Below are positions 7,072 to 8,356 of a stretch of 8,356 bases of DNA, piece after piece. The position numbers and the translations under genes are program-made. The notes under the pieces are model-generated. The model was not told the origin of the DNA. It ran no database searches and saw only the letters and a list, made by a program, of their open reading frames with translations. The DNA comes from an uncultured Selenomonadales bacterium (GTDB lineage Bacteria > Bacillota > Negativicutes > Selenomonadales > Selenomonadaceae), in assembly GCA_947305445.1 (NCBI GenBank), contig CAMZDU010000035.1, positions 1 through 8,356 on the forward strand, read 5' to 3'. Within the stretch, counting starts at the first letter, position 1, and every line of letters begins with the position of its first letter.

Positions 7072-8356
7072 ACCGTGACCTCCGATTGTGACGACTTTGC
7101 CTTGCGTGCCCGACGAGCGTCGGAGCGTCGTTTAATCTCCGCCAAAATTTTGTTGACGGGGTGATTGACACGCGTCGAACAATTTTCGTTGCCGCAATAA
7201 AACATCGCCGCATGATCTTTGAATCGGTGCACAAACATCGTCGAACCGCAAGTCTTGCACATCATCGACTGCGGTTCGTCCCACGTCATAAAGTCGCACG
7301 TCGGGGAGTTTGTACAGCAATAAAAAATTCTTCCGCGATTGAGCGAACGCTTCGCCAAATGTCCGCCGCACTTCGGACAAATCTGCTTGAGCGGCTCAAG
7401 GAACGGTTTTGAATTTTTGCATTCGGGGTAGCCCGAACACGCTAGAAACGTGCCGTAGCGTCCGTGACGAATCAACATCTTGCGGCCGCATTTTTCGCAG
7501 ACTTGATCGGATTCGACAACCGGTTCGTTCTTCGGCTGAGCGTCCTCGCCGAGAGAAGTCATTGCCTCATTGAACGCGCCGTTAAATTTCGAGCAGTAAT
7601 TTTCAATGACGGAGAGTTTGTCGGTCGTGCCGGCCGCCACCTCGCGAACTTGCGCGGTGATTTCATTGTAAGCAGTCGCACTGAAAACTTCGTCGAAAAA
7701 TTCCGTGACGGCCTCAAGCACGCGCTGACCGAGCGCGGTGATTTTGTAGATGCCTTCTTCCGCCGCAATGTATTTGCGTTTAATCAAGCTGGCAATGCCG
7801 ACCGAATAGAAATCCGCCCAATTCACGCCGAGCGCGTCGAAAGCCGCCATCAAAGCCGCGTCGTTTGCCGCGGCGTCAAATTTGGCGCGTGTGGAAATTT
7901 TTTTGCTCGTGAGCCGCGTGTAAATCAAATCGTAAAGTTTGAACTGATAATCGGTCAAATGTTCGCGGACGGCTTCAGGCTCGCGGCGTTCGCTCGTCAA
8001 TGAAATTTCTTTGCCGTGCGGATAAGTTATCAAGCCCGCGCAGCCGGCCGACTCGAAATTAATTCCCTCGTAGAGTTGGTCGACGATAAAGCGCGTTCTG
8101 GCCGCCGAAAAGTTCAGTTCGGTCAGCGCGAGCTTTTGGAGCGTGGCGGGCATCAAAACTTTTTCGAGCGTCAAAATTTTTCGTGCGGGAGCTTCGGCGA
8201 TAAGCTTAAGCAACATGCCGCGAAACCTGCCGACTTTCACGCCGCGCCAAATTTTCCGCTCCAGATATTCGCCGACACGATGACTGACGTATTTGTCAAT
8301 CAGTTGCTTTGTTTGGAAGGCGTCGGCCAAATTGCCGTCAATCGGTCGCGCCTCCT
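7068..8356 (-). CDS. topA: Divergent, shortened DNA topoisomerase I-like protein (C-terminal part; 5' end outside window)
   Basis: The reading frame is open to the right edge, so the true start and any Toprim domain lie outside; a TTG at 8330 is internal. Visible from the edge: a PRP(I/L)D-like segment (ARPID), a [21 protein letters not shown] helix like the family's DAQQARRVLDRLVGYKLS, then GVKVGRFRG where TopA has GLSAGRVQS. Next comes QLYEGI and GLITY, whose Tyr (codon 8022-8024) aligns with the catalytic tyrosine. The usual TYMRTDS is TYPHGKE here, the AHEAIRPT motif is missing, and GRPSTYA is replaced by NWADFYS. Only about 275 codons separate the edge from the zinc ribbons, so domain II and much of domain III seem absent. 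Three four-cysteine zinc ribbons (about 7419-7499, 7296-7379, 7179-7259) are well formed, followed by a basic tail. Homology to TopA is clear. Whether it still cleaves DNA is doubtful; it could be a degenerate paralogue or a DNA-binding derivative. It overlaps trmFO by 4 nt. Confidence 0.88.
   Translation of the reverse strand, partial: EARPIDGNLADAFQTKQLIDKYVSHRVGEYLERKIWRGVKVGRFRGMLLKLIAEAPARKILTLEKVLMPATLQKLALTELNFSAARTRFIVDQLYEGINFESAGCAGLITYPHGKEISLTSERREPEAVREHLTDYQFKLYDLIYTRLTSKKISTRAKFDAAANDAALMAAFDALGVNWADFYSVGIASLIKRKYIAAEEGIYKITALGQRVLEAVTEFFDEVFSATAYNEITAQVREVAAGTTDKLSVIENYCSKFNGAFNEAMTSLGEDAQPKNEPVVESDQVCEKCGRKMLIRHGRYGTFLACSGYPECKNSKPFLEPLKQICPKCGGHLAKRSLNRGRIFYCCTNSPTCDFMTWDEPQSMMCKTCGSTMFVHRFKDHAAMFYCGNENCSTRVNHPVNKILAEIKRRSDARRARKAKSSQSEVTV
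7079..7083 (-). promoter_or_regulatory. Ribosome binding site fixing the TTG start of trmFO
   Basis: A perfect GGAGG lies inside the end of the topA-like gene, 7 nt before the TTG at 7071. No ATG or GTG is placed as well. With the 4-nt overlap, it supports TTG as the real start and coupled translation. Confidence 0.8.

Overview
The window looks like chromosomal DNA of a Bacillota (Firmicutes) bacterium, possibly an anaerobic Negativicutes/Selenomonadales-type gut or rumen organism. The basis is the gene order topA - trmFO - hslV - hslU, which is the classic Firmicutes order, together with GGAGG-type ribosome binding sites and a BspA-type leucine-rich-repeat gene. The taxonomic placement is inference; no marker gene here settles it. 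All seven genes lie on the minus strand, so transcription runs from high to low coordinates.

Right part (8356 to 3695): the 3' part of a topoisomerase-I-like gene, running off the right edge, overlaps trmFO by 4 nt. After short gaps of 51 and 53 nt come hslV and hslU. This reads as one transcription unit for DNA topology/DNA binding, tRNA m5U54 methylation and the HslUV (ClpQY) protease. It ends at a clear intrinsic terminator at 3648-3681. xerC and codY, usually in this cluster in Bacillus-type genomes, are absent here.

Middle (3660 to 1050): two separately transcribed accessory genes. The first encodes a leaderless BspA-like LRR protein with its own extended -10 promoter and a GTG start set by a strong ribosome binding site. 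The second encodes a cytoplasmic GH32 beta-fructosidase/sucrose-6-phosphate hydrolase with a putative promoter and an excellent terminator.

Left part (1050 to 1): aroE (shikimate dehydrogenase), starting at GTG, followed by 56 bp with a small hairpin and a possible ribosome binding site for a gene beyond the edge.

The most unusual item is the topoisomerase-like protein. It sits in the normal topA place and keeps three four-cysteine zinc ribbons. Its core is strongly shortened and the hallmark motifs TYMRTDS, AHEAIRPT and GRPSTYA are changed or missing, although the frame is open and the protein looks well formed. Other points worth a look are a pair of AAT-heptamer repeats at the same distance upstream of two start codons, and the LRR protein, whose second module stops where a second repeat array would be expected to begin.
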